Below, one piece after another: positions 1 through 5,943 of a DNA stretch of 6,262 nucleotides. Source of the stretch: JAWXBM01 sp034440115 (GTDB taxonomy: Bacteria; Pseudomonadota; Gammaproteobacteria; Xanthomonadales; SZUA-36); assembly GCA_034440115.1 (NCBI GenBank), contig JAWXBM010000120.1:1-6262 (forward strand), given 5' to 3'. Position 1 is the stretch's first letter. Every line of letters begins with the position of its first letter. The translations under genes were made by a program, and so were the position numbers. Under the pieces are notes generated by a model that did no database searches, was not told the DNA's origin, and was given only the letters and a program-made list of their open reading frames with translations.

Positions 1-17
1 ATGACTTCGGCACAAAA

Positions 18-33
18 CGGGAGTGGTGTCCCG
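18..33. other. Small hairpin near left edge
   Basis: The arms CGGGA (18-22) and TCCCG (29-33) are perfect inverted repeats around a 6-base loop. It lies upstream of the integrase and forms a tandem pair with the hairpin at 48-70. There is no T-run after it. It could be part of an integrase control or attachment region, or the tail of an upstream gene outside the window. A 5-bp stem is also easily found by chance. Confidence 0.25.
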
Positions 34-47
34 GGTCCCTTGTAGTT

Positions 48-70
48 CCCGCAACGCTCAGGCGTTCGGG
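48..70. other. Bulged 9-bp hairpin upstream of integrase
   Basis: CCCG (48-51) and AACGC (53-57) pair with GCGTT (62-66) and CGGG (67-70), with C52 bulged and a TCAG loop. The stem is GC-rich, but no T-run follows on the plus strand, so a classical intrinsic terminator is not supported. Its place about 100 bases before the integrase makes a regulatory or recombination-site role possible. That role is inference. Confidence 0.35.
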
Positions 71-141
71 ACGGACAGAAACACTTACCTGACCTCAATA
101 CACCAGCGAAAACGAACGGATACCCAGGGCAACTGACAGAC

Positions 142-153
142 AGGAGGACGAGG
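142..153 (+). promoter_or_regulatory. Purine-rich ribosome-binding region ahead of integrase
   Basis: AGGAGG (142-147) is a perfect Shine-Dalgarno core, and GAGG (150-153) follows it. Neither is well placed for the integrase ATG at 170: the gaps are 22 and 16 bases. GAGG is 9 bases from an ATG at 163 that opens an 8-codon reading frame. The spacing suggests translation begins at 163 and is coupled to the integrase, or that initiation of the integrase is weak. Confidence 0.4.
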
Positions 154-162
154 TCCAGAAAG

Positions 163-189
163 ATGACGAATGCGAAACCTGAACTTTGA
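163..189 (+). other. Possible 8-codon leader ORF overlapping integrase start
   Basis: ATG at 163 opens the peptide MTNAKPEL and stops with TGA at 187-189, inside the first codons of the integrase and in a different frame. It has better ribosome-binding spacing than the integrase (GAGG at 9 bases). A short upstream ORF ending within a downstream gene can couple translation of the two. Chance is a real alternative because the frame is so short. Confidence 0.22.
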
Positions 190-1036
190 GCTGAAGCAGC
201 TGTGCCGGCGCAGCCGCGACGGTAGCTATGCGACCCAGCGCGATCGCGAGCGCGTGCTCGACCTGGTGGCTGGCCAGCTTCAAGAACTCGGCTACCGGCA
301 CATGGCTGCAGCAAGCCTCAAGCCCAAGCACGTCGAAGGCCTGGTGGAGCGGTGGCAGGCCGAGGGCCTGGCCGTCGGCACCATCAAGAACCGGATGGCC
401 GAACTGCGCTGGTGGGCCGAGAAGATCGGCAAGCAGAACGTCATCGAGCGCGCCAACGGCCACTACGGCATCGGTAACCGGCAGTACGTCACCAACGTCA
501 GCAAGGCGCGCGAGTTGAGCGGCAGCGAGATCAGCCGTATCACCGACCCGTACACCGCGATGTCGCTGCGGCTGCAGGCTGCGTTTGGTCTGCGGCGCGG
601 GGAGTCAATCAAGCTCCGGCCAGAATGGGCCGACCGGGGCAACAAGCTCGCGCTGAAGGACACCTGGACCAAAGGGGGCCGCGCCCGCGAGATACCGATC
701 CGGAACGTTGAGCAGCGCCAGGTACTGGATGACGCCAAGTTACTTGCCGGCAGGGGCAGCCTCATTCCGGCTGACCGAAGCTATGTGGAACAACTGCGCC
801 GTTTCGAACACCAGTGCGCAGCGGCAGGCATCCATCGCATCCATGGCCATCGACACCAATATGCGCAGGTCCGCTACCGGGAGCTCACCGGATGGGCGGC
901 ACCGGCAGCCGGTGGACCGAGGTCGAAGGATCTGACATCCCAGCAACGCGAGGCCGACCGTGAAGCCCGGCTCACGATCAGCGCGGAGCTGGGGCATGAG
1001 AGGGAGGGGATAACTGCGGTTTATCTAGGTCGGTGA
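170..1036 (+). CDS. Tyrosine recombinase / phage-type integrase
   Basis: A 288-residue site-specific recombinase that would cut and rejoin DNA to insert or excise a mobile element. Residues 1-105 are a helical core-binding (SAM-like) domain; the rest is the catalytic domain. Visible active-site residues are R142 (GLRRGE), K168 (TKGGRAREIPI), H225 and R228 (HGHRH), H276 (ELGHE) and nucleophile Y285 (VYLGR) close to the C-terminus. The set R-K-H-x-x-R-H-Y is complete, so the enzyme looks active. The sequence resembles the 'integrase domain-containing' family (Pfam Phage_integr_N plus Integrase_1, from memory) widespread in GC-rich proteobacteria. An in-frame TGA at 164-166 rules out a longer N-terminus, and the family-like MRNLNFELK opening supports ATG 170. 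It converges on the leftward operon across a 470-base gap. It may have mobilised the island, but no attachment site was found. Confidence 0.93.
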   Translation: MRNLNFELKQLCRRSRDGSYATQRDRERVLDLVAGQLQELGYRHMAAASLKPKHVEGLVERWQAEGLAVGTIKNRMAELRWWAEKIGKQNVIERANGHYGIGNRQYVTNVSKARELSGSEISRITDPYTAMSLRLQAAFGLRRGESIKLRPEWADRGNKLALKDTWTKGGRAREIPIRNVEQRQVLDDAKLLAGRGSLIPADRSYVEQLRRFEHQCAAAGIHRIHGHRHQYAQVRYRELTGWAAPAAGGPRSKDLTSQQREADREARLTISAELGHEREGITAVYLGR

Positions 1037-1508
1037 CTGATTTGCCGCCAAGTTGACCTGGATTGCATCTGCCACGACGGGATTTTGGCCGCCGTCCTCG
1101 AAGGCAGGCACTGGCTGCTGCCGCTCAGATTCGGTCGCCAAATGTCAGCTGCTGCCGATACATGACGTTGACGCTCTCGCGGCGGAGCTGTCTGCTGCGC
1201 CTATGAACCTGACCTTCGCTCCTGCCGCGCCAGGGGACGGGCATTCTGCGAACGGCAGGTTGGATCAAGCCAGCAACCGCTCCCGCTTTTAGCGAATTGG
1301 GCCTCGCGACGCACTGCGGGCATTTGGCCTCCGGAGCGCCACGGACTGCTTTACGGTGCTTCCGCATGTCGAACTCAGCATTCCGGTGACGGGCTGGACC
1401 ACTCAGCAATAGTTTGGGCGGAGGGTAGCGGTCAGTATTAGCGACCTACTGAAATCGACAAATGTGCTCCCGCGCCAGTCGCTATCGCACAACAAAATCA
1501 GACCAGGA
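1037..1508. other. Gene-free interval between integrase and HEPN gene
   Basis: About 470 bases lie between two convergent genes. Short open frames exist on both strands (for example 1053-1292 on plus and 1125-1409 on minus), but their translations are rich in Arg, Ala and Ser, show no domain and look like by-products of GC-rich DNA. I found no convincing hairpin plus T-run for either flanking gene. CTGCGAACGGCAG at 1246-1258 recurs at 5495-5507 in the gap on the other side of the three-gene operon. The stretch may be an old insertion junction or a decayed gene. Confidence 0.6.
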
Positions 1509-2351
1509 CTAGAACGCAACGCTTGTTGAAAACTTCGAGCGTTGGTCTTGGAACAAGTTGTAGACATCGCGCGCGGGGACAGACTTTGTGGAGCTAACCG
1601 TATCGGCGAAAAGGCGGTAGTACGGGATGAACGCAACTTTGTCTTTCCCCCACTTGGCGGTCCACGTCGCCGCAGGCAAGCGCGACAGCACCTCATTAAA
1701 AAGAAAATTGTTTGTCGTCTTAACGACACCGGTCGATATTGCAATCGCGTTCTGAAGCGCCGGATAAGTCAACAACAGGGGTTTCTCCAGGCTTGGCTTG
1801 TGCGCTCTCAGGCCGAGAAAGATGGCGTTCTTGACGCCGAGCTTGCCGAAGCGATGCACCGCACAGTGTCGAAGTTGGCAAACAACTGCATAGTCCCTAA
1901 AAGTTGCCAGCAAGTCAGGTGGAAGGTTCCCCTTCAGCCCGACGAACTGCCGCAGGGCGTCGACCAAGCTCGTCTCGCTCACGAAGGTAACGCGTTCAAG
2001 CAACGCTTCGGGCATCATCTGCTTTGACAGATGCATCGCGGCACCGAACGTCACGGCCTGATCTTCCGCGCAATTTTGACATTCGGAATCGAGCGTAATC
2101 AGCCGCCGAAGTAACGTTCTGAAGTAACTTTCAACAGCGGCGACGACGCCGAGGAGGATCAACTGCGCCTGCAAGTGATCAAAGGCTGTTGGACTAGGTG
2201 CCAGTAAGTTGATAGATGTCAGTCGAGCGAGATACTGGTCTATGGCGGACTGGGCCAATTCGACGTGCGCGACATCGAATAGCGTGGCCGTGGGAAGTGT
2301 TGGATTGACCGGCGACCGACACACGGACAGCTTTGATCGGAACGTTACCAT
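1509..2351 (-). CDS. Probable HEPN-domain ribonuclease (effector/toxin candidate)
   Basis: A 280-residue, mainly helical protein with no signal peptide or clear membrane segment. The key feature is R161-H-C-A-V-H166, an R-x4-H motif preceded by a helix (roughly residues 150-160). In HEPN RNases the R-x4-6-H motif forms the metal-independent active site. An earlier helix (about 60-85), with E74 in VAAVESYFR, fits the first long HEPN helices and their conserved acidic residue. HEPN proteins act as RNA-cutting effectors in abortive infection, toxin-antitoxin and CRISPR systems. The C-terminal 110 residues match nothing I recognise. Cysteines C91, C94, C158 and C163 are notable because two flank R161. 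The gene begins one base after the ATPase stop (TGA-C-ATG), with no obvious Shine-Dalgarno, so translation is probably coupled. Without an alignment the HEPN call rests on one motif and helical context. It could instead be a structural HEPN-like or Abi-type protein. Confidence 0.65.
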   Translation of the reverse strand: MVTFRSKLSVCRSPVNPTLPTATLFDVAHVELAQSAIDQYLARLTSINLLAPSPTAFDHLQAQLILLGVVAAVESYFRTLLRRLITLDSECQNCAEDQAVTFGAAMHLSKQMMPEALLERVTFVSETSLVDALRQFVGLKGNLPPDLLATFRDYAVVCQLRHCAVHRFGKLGVKNAIFLGLRAHKPSLEKPLLLTYPALQNAIAISTGVVKTTNNFLFNEVLSRLPAATWTAKWGKDKVAFIPYYRLFADTVSSTKSVPARDVYNLFQDQRSKFSTSVAF

Positions 2352-2352
2352 G

Positions 2353-4062
2353 TCAGGACAGAAACTCTTCGATCACGCGCTCGACTTTGCGAATGATCTC
2401 GCCAGCCCGCACCGGACCAACGTAGTTGGCTCTCTGAAGGTCACCGGAGGCATTCTGCGACGCATACACGTCGCCAACCGTCCGCATTTGCGTGTCGTCA
2501 TGTAGCCGACGGACCATGGCTTGGCTTATTTCTGGAATCTTGCCAAGTGGCAACTTCATGCATTCTTCGAACATCGACGCTACCACCAGTTCTTCGCCAC
2601 AATGATGGCAGTACTTCTGCGATTCGTTGATTCGTTCGGTGCCGCAGTTCTGACAAGGTGGCAGGTCAAGCTTAATGCGGACCAAGCCTTCCGCACGTAG
2701 CAGTGTTGATATCTCTCGGCGGATCGGGTGTTTGGCTGACGGAGCTTGGATACAAGCGGTCAGTCCCGTCGACCATGCCGTGCGCCCAAAGGCGCCGCGC
2801 CTCCACAGAAATGCCAGATGGGGAATGTATCGATCGTATTTCCGATCCGGACCGTGCGACACTGGTTGCAACGGATACAGAAGTCCGACTTCAACTAGGA
2901 AACGGAGCATCCGATCCGCTAGAGGAGAGCGGTTCTGCTCCTGCTGCAGCCCAAGTACTATGTTTCGAACGCGCGTGTCAGCGGATTGGGCAGCAGCAAC
3001 GTCCTGCACTGCTTTGTCAAACAAGTCACCACCCGCTTGGACAATGGACGCAAACTGCTTGAGCTTGATCCGTAGAGAGTCATATTCAGCTCGGATCAGT
3101 TCCGTTTGGGCTTCAACGATCCCGTTCACCTGCTGCTGAGCGGATTTTTGTCGCGAACTCAGCAACTCCCGGAGCAACCGAAGATACGTTCGCGGTATGC
3201 CAAACGAAAGGTATTTCAGGAGTTCCAGAATATCGGGGTTTATCCCAGCGATCTGCTCTGGCAGCAGGCGACGAGTCGCAATGTCACCCATGATCTGCGA
3301 GTACTCCGTGTCTTCAACGGAAAGCCAAAGATGAACCTGTTCAGCTTCATGTGAGGCATGGAACGTTGGCCCATATTGGGTTGAGCCGGGGTACACGGAT
3401 GCCTTGGGCGCTATGAATTCTGTTTTCAGCTGCCGAAAGATCTCGAAGAACGCCACCAGATATTCATCGGCGAGGCTTAATGCTGCGTCGTCGAGCAAGA
3501 GTACGGCGCGAGATCGATGGGAGACGTCGAGCAGCGTCCGCACTGCCTTTAACACGTGATCAACGGTCAGTCGCTGCCCTAGTTCCTCGTACAGTTCTTC
3601 ACCGGTACCGCGTTCAAGGCGGGCAACCAACTGGGCTAGGCTGGCGCGGCTGAACAATGGGTCTGCATTGCTCAGCACAGTCTCGTCCAACCGAGCGTCG
3701 CTAAGCCAATCGAACGCGCTGATGAGTAGCTTCGCGAGAACCCATGAATGAAACCGCTGCCGTGCATCGGGCGATTTCTTAAGCAGGGGTTCCAAATTCA
3801 GATAGCGATTGAACGTCGAGTAAAGCGCAAGCGGCTTGTCCGCTTCCCTCATAGCCTGCGCGTAGGCGTAGCGCATGATGTGCGTCTTGCCAGTTCCGCG
3901 AGGTCCCACCAATAGCTTCGCACCGCGTGACAGCAGCTTCGTGCGTGCGCGTCGAAAGACTTCGCCATCGGCCAAAGACGCGTCAATCAGTTCTAGACTA
4001 AGCTGATCTGCTCGTTCTTCGAACTCGGCCACTTGTGTTGATGGATTCGTAATCGCTACCAC
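2353..4062 (-). CDS. Orc1/Cdc6-like AAA+ ATPase with C-terminal zinc ribbon and HhH-like tail
   Basis: A 569-residue ATPase, probably the DNA-sensing or switching subunit of the operon. Walker A is GPRGTGKT (53-60) and Walker B is VLLLDD (187-192). Walker B is followed by Ala-Ala, so the usual second acidic residue (DE) is replaced by DD. GIPR at 288-291 looks like a sensor-2 arginine, as in Orc/Cdc6 and related ATPases. Residues 375-425 (PLADRMLRF, then LYPLQPV) could form a winged-helix-like fold. A zinc ribbon follows (C470, C473, C485, C488; C-x2-C-x11-C-x2-C). The last 60 residues, ending near GPVRAGEII, resemble a helix-hairpin-helix DNA-binding unit. GTG at 4068 overlaps the upstream stop as GTGA, but GGAGG at 4070-4074 would touch it. 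GTG at 4062 has a 7-base spacer and is chosen here. The protein is cytosolic. Its function within the system is inferred from domains and neighbours. Confidence 0.85.
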   Translation of the reverse strand: MVAITNPSTQVAEFEERADQLSLELIDASLADGEVFRRARTKLLSRGAKLLVGPRGTGKTHIMRYAYAQAMREADKPLALYSTFNRYLNLEPLLKKSPDARQRFHSWVLAKLLISAFDWLSDARLDETVLSNADPLFSRASLAQLVARLERGTGEELYEELGQRLTVDHVLKAVRTLLDVSHRSRAVLLLDDAALSLADEYLVAFFEIFRQLKTEFIAPKASVYPGSTQYGPTFHASHEAEQVHLWLSVEDTEYSQIMGDIATRRLLPEQIAGINPDILELLKYLSFGIPRTYLRLLRELLSSRQKSAQQQVNGIVEAQTELIRAEYDSLRIKLKQFASIVQAGGDLFDKAVQDVAAAQSADTRVRNIVLGLQQEQNRSPLADRMLRFLVEVGLLYPLQPVSHGPDRKYDRYIPHLAFLWRRGAFGRTAWSTGLTACIQAPSAKHPIRREISTLLRAEGLVRIKLDLPPCQNCGTERINESQKYCHHCGEELVVASMFEECMKLPLGKIPEISQAMVRRLHDDTQMRTVGDVYASQNASGDLQRANYVGPVRAGEIIRKVERVIEEFLS

Positions 4063-4064
4063 TA

Positions 4065-5297
4065 TCACCCCTCCAGGTGAACTGGAAAGTTCAGTAGATC
4101 CGCAAGGCTCAAGTGCCTAGCTCCAACGCCAGAACTACGCGAGGCCAACCACGCGCGTCCGTAATCGCTTGATAGCTGCTTCAGCGTAGTCGTTGCAAGG
4201 CCAGTAGGCATCCTTACTCGATAGACACAGTCAGTCAGTAACGCACAACCGCTGATGATCCCTAGAACCTTGCGTTCGAGATTACGTCCTACCCGAGCGA
4301 CAAGAATGTCTCCCGGCTCAGCCCACGCGCGTCGGTCGTTTAATGCGGAACGTTGCACGCCCAACGCAATCCACTTCCCCAACGAGGACTCAGGCATCTC
4401 GGTCGTGTGGAATACATGCATTCCCGCTTGACGAGAGGCGGTCGCCTGCACTGAACCCCGATGTATTCCCAGTACTAGCTCACCGAGGCGGTGAACCGTC
4501 GAACCTTTGGCAATGGTCGGTTCAAAGGCCGATGTCGCGTGATAGTCAAAATCCATGCGAGCAGTGGCTTGCTCGACGTTCACCAAGGTGATCTCGGCGG
4601 AAAGCTTCCCGTTGGCAAGCTTTCGGAGGGGAACAAAAGTTGAGCCACCGTATCCCTTGCGGACAATCACGATGTGCGCAACCGCCTCGGTATGCATGAA
4701 CGAGCTATTCGGAAGACCCACGACTGCATCGACGCGATACCGACGGAGCAGTTCCTGTCTAAATTTCCTGTACTTGGCGCCTGAGACCAAGCTATCCGGG
4801 AGAATGATTCCCAGAGTTGATTCTTGCCCGAGAAGGCGTAATGCTTGAGAAAGGAAGAGTAGTGCAGAGTCCGAGTCTGCAAGGACTGGCATGCAGCCAC
4901 TGAACCCCGACTCCTCCAGAATCTCGTCGAATCCCTTTCGCCAAACGGGCGTCGTGAATGGTGGATTGCAGACAGCGGCACCAAACCTGCCGAACTCATC
5001 TCGCACCAGAACCGCCAAGCCAGGTTCTAGTGCATCCGTGCGCAGGTGGCGGTGGCTACGGATCTCCTCGGTTGCGAGCAATTTTGTTAGGCGCCGGTCC
5101 GACGTGGCATCAACGTCGATGGTAAGCAAGTCTAGGTTCGACCACCGCCTAGCAGCCGCCAGGGTAAGCGACCCACCTCCAACACCTAGGTCAATCAGCC
5201 TGTCCGGTCGACGCAAATGCATGAGGTCAACCAACGCCTGCCCAATGGCTGGTTTCGTGTAATAGCGTCCAAACTCGGATCTGACGTGTTCATTCAT
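4065..5297 (-). CDS. N6-adenine DNA methyltransferase fused to a type I specificity-like domain
   Basis: A 410-residue enzyme expected to transfer a methyl group from S-adenosylmethionine to adenine N6 in DNA. It resembles type I HsdM: YYTKP (12-16, like the usual F-Y-T-P), SAM-binding motif I DLGVGGGSL (36-44), acidic TIDVD (59-63), catalytic motif IV NPPF (111-114), and the typical GIILPDSLVSGAKYRKFR (163-180) and VVGLPNSSFMHT (192-203) strands. Residues from about 265 look like half an HsdS target recognition domain: HRLGELVLGIHRG, then AEPGDILVARVG, then HLSLADLLNFPV near the end. Modification and recognition are thus in one chain, with no nuclease domain and no HsdR gene nearby. ATG 5297 is chosen because HsdM-like similarity begins right after it, but it has no clear Shine-Dalgarno. 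The frame stays open to a GTG at 5384, giving 439 residues. It is the first gene of the operon, with its stop 2 bases before the preferred ATPase start. Confidence 0.9.
   Translation of the reverse strand: MNEHVRSEFGRYYTKPAIGQALVDLMHLRRPDRLIDLGVGGGSLTLAAARRWSNLDLLTIDVDATSDRRLTKLLATEEIRSHRHLRTDALEPGLAVLVRDEFGRFGAAVCNPPFTTPVWRKGFDEILEESGFSGCMPVLADSDSALLFLSQALRLLGQESTLGIILPDSLVSGAKYRKFRQELLRRYRVDAVVGLPNSSFMHTEAVAHIVIVRKGYGGSTFVPLRKLANGKLSAEITLVNVEQATARMDFDYHATSAFEPTIAKGSTVHRLGELVLGIHRGSVQATASRQAGMHVFHTTEMPESSLGKWIALGVQRSALNDRRAWAEPGDILVARVGRNLERKVLGIISGCALLTDCVYRVRMPTGLATTTLKQLSSDYGRAWLASRSSGVGARHLSLADLLNFPVHLEG
4069..4074 (-). promoter_or_regulatory. Ribosome-binding site deciding the ATPase start
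   Basis: On the minus strand GGAGGG lies inside the last codons of the methyltransferase. Its GGAGG core ends 7 bases before GTG 4062, the usual distance, but directly abuts GTG 4068. It therefore favours the second GTG. Its position within the upstream gene supports coupled translation of the two proteins. Confidence 0.65.
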
Positions 5298-5619
5298 GTC
5301 GGTTACTAGTACTTTTGCTTTATGGCAGAACTGTAAGGCATGCCGAAGCCTTTTAAGGTGGCGATGAGGCCAGCGTTGTTTCACACACAGACGTTGCTGG
5401 TTTCGTCACGGACCGTGCCTTATCCGAACTTTTGTCGGTCACGAAGTCGTTCCCTCAAACACTGCCGGTTGATCGCCATTTGCTGACCCGCAGACTGCGA
5501 ACGGCAGACACACATGAAGCGGAAAGTTCATCCGAGATGGTGGGAGGACTGATCGCGGCACGTTCCGTCGTCGATCTGTAACTTCGAATGCGGGGGCCAT
5601 CGTCGTGCCGGCGTGACGC
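5298..5619. other. Gap carrying the likely operon control region
   Basis: About 320 bases between the antitoxin and the methyltransferase. Any promoter for the leftward three-gene operon should lie here, but I see no good -35/-10 pair on the minus strand. An inverted repeat, AAGGC (5335-5339) with GCCTT (5348-5352), contains the palindrome GGCATGCC and sits about 40 bases upstream of ATG 5297. It is a possible operator. CTGCGAACGGCAG at 5495-5507 repeats a 13-mer from the gap beyond the operon. Part of the interval (5298-5384) would be coding if the methyltransferase used GTG 5384. No other gene is supported. Confidence 0.5.
5335..5352. promoter_or_regulatory. Candidate operator-like inverted repeat upstream of methyltransferase
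   Basis: Five-base arms AAGGC and GCCTT surround an 8-base centre, with GGCATGCC (5337-5344) a perfect nested palindrome. It is close enough to ATG 5297 to overlap a promoter. Restriction-modification type operons are often controlled at such palindromes, but no controller gene is visible here. Chance occurrence is plausible. Confidence 0.2.
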
Positions 5620-5943
5620 TCAGGCCAGCACTTTGAGGCCGTGCTTCTCCACAACGGCCAACAGCTTCAGCGCCATACCGCTCGGCCGCTTGGTTCCAGC
5701 TTCCCATTTCTGCACCGTGGATTCACTGGTGTTCAGGAAGCGGGCGAACACCGGCTGGCTGACATGCGCCCCCTCTCGAATGCGTTTGATCTCTTGGGGA
5801 GCGATCTCCACCGGCGCCGCCAGGCAAGACTCGTCGAAATCACGCATGGTCGCCTTGTCGATGGTGCCGGCGCGGTGCAGCCCCTGCGCAGCGCTGTAGA
5901 TGGCCTCGAAGGCGTCGCTCTTGAACTTGGCTTTATTCGTCAT
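5620..5943 (-). CDS. XRE-family helix-turn-helix antitoxin
   Basis: A 107-residue DNA-binding protein expected to neutralise the toxin encoded just upstream and to repress their shared promoter. The helix-turn-helix occupies about residues 61-95, starting VSQPVFARFL, with recognition helix SESTVQKWE (73-81) and the typical GTKRPSG that follows it. The N-terminal 50 residues probably carry the toxin-contacting part. Its ATG lies within the last codons of the toxin gene (11-base overlap in different frames), and AGGAG at 5951-5955 is 7 bases upstream, so the two are translated together. The toxin-first order matches HigBA-like modules. The protein is complete and shows no odd residues. A general XRE regulator is the alternative, but the toxin overlap makes antitoxin by far the best reading. 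Confidence 0.9.
   Translation of the reverse strand: MTNKAKFKSDAFEAIYSAAQGLHRAGTIDKATMRDFDESCLAAPVEIAPQEIKRIREGAHVSQPVFARFLNTSESTVQKWEAGTKRPSGMALKLLAVVEKHGLKVLA

Noticed and set aside
1125..1409. Possible small gene on the minus strand in the integrase-HEPN gap
   Set aside because: No ribosome-binding site or domain; composition is Arg/Ala-rich, as expected of chance frames in GC-rich DNA.
1542..2027. Open frame of 161 codons on the plus strand opposite the HEPN gene
   Set aside because: It is antisense to the HEPN frame, has no recognisable domain, and the minus-strand frame is longer, operon-linked and carries a motif.
2675..3139. Open frame of 154 codons on the plus strand opposite the ATPase
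   Set aside because: Its translation is rich in Arg, Ser and Cys with no domain, and it lies wholly inside the well-supported ATPase gene.
5556..5610. Inverted repeat CGGCACG / CGTGCCG downstream of the antitoxin, as a terminator
   Set aside because: The 7-base arms are 41 bases apart and no T-run follows on the minus strand, so a terminator hairpin is not supported.
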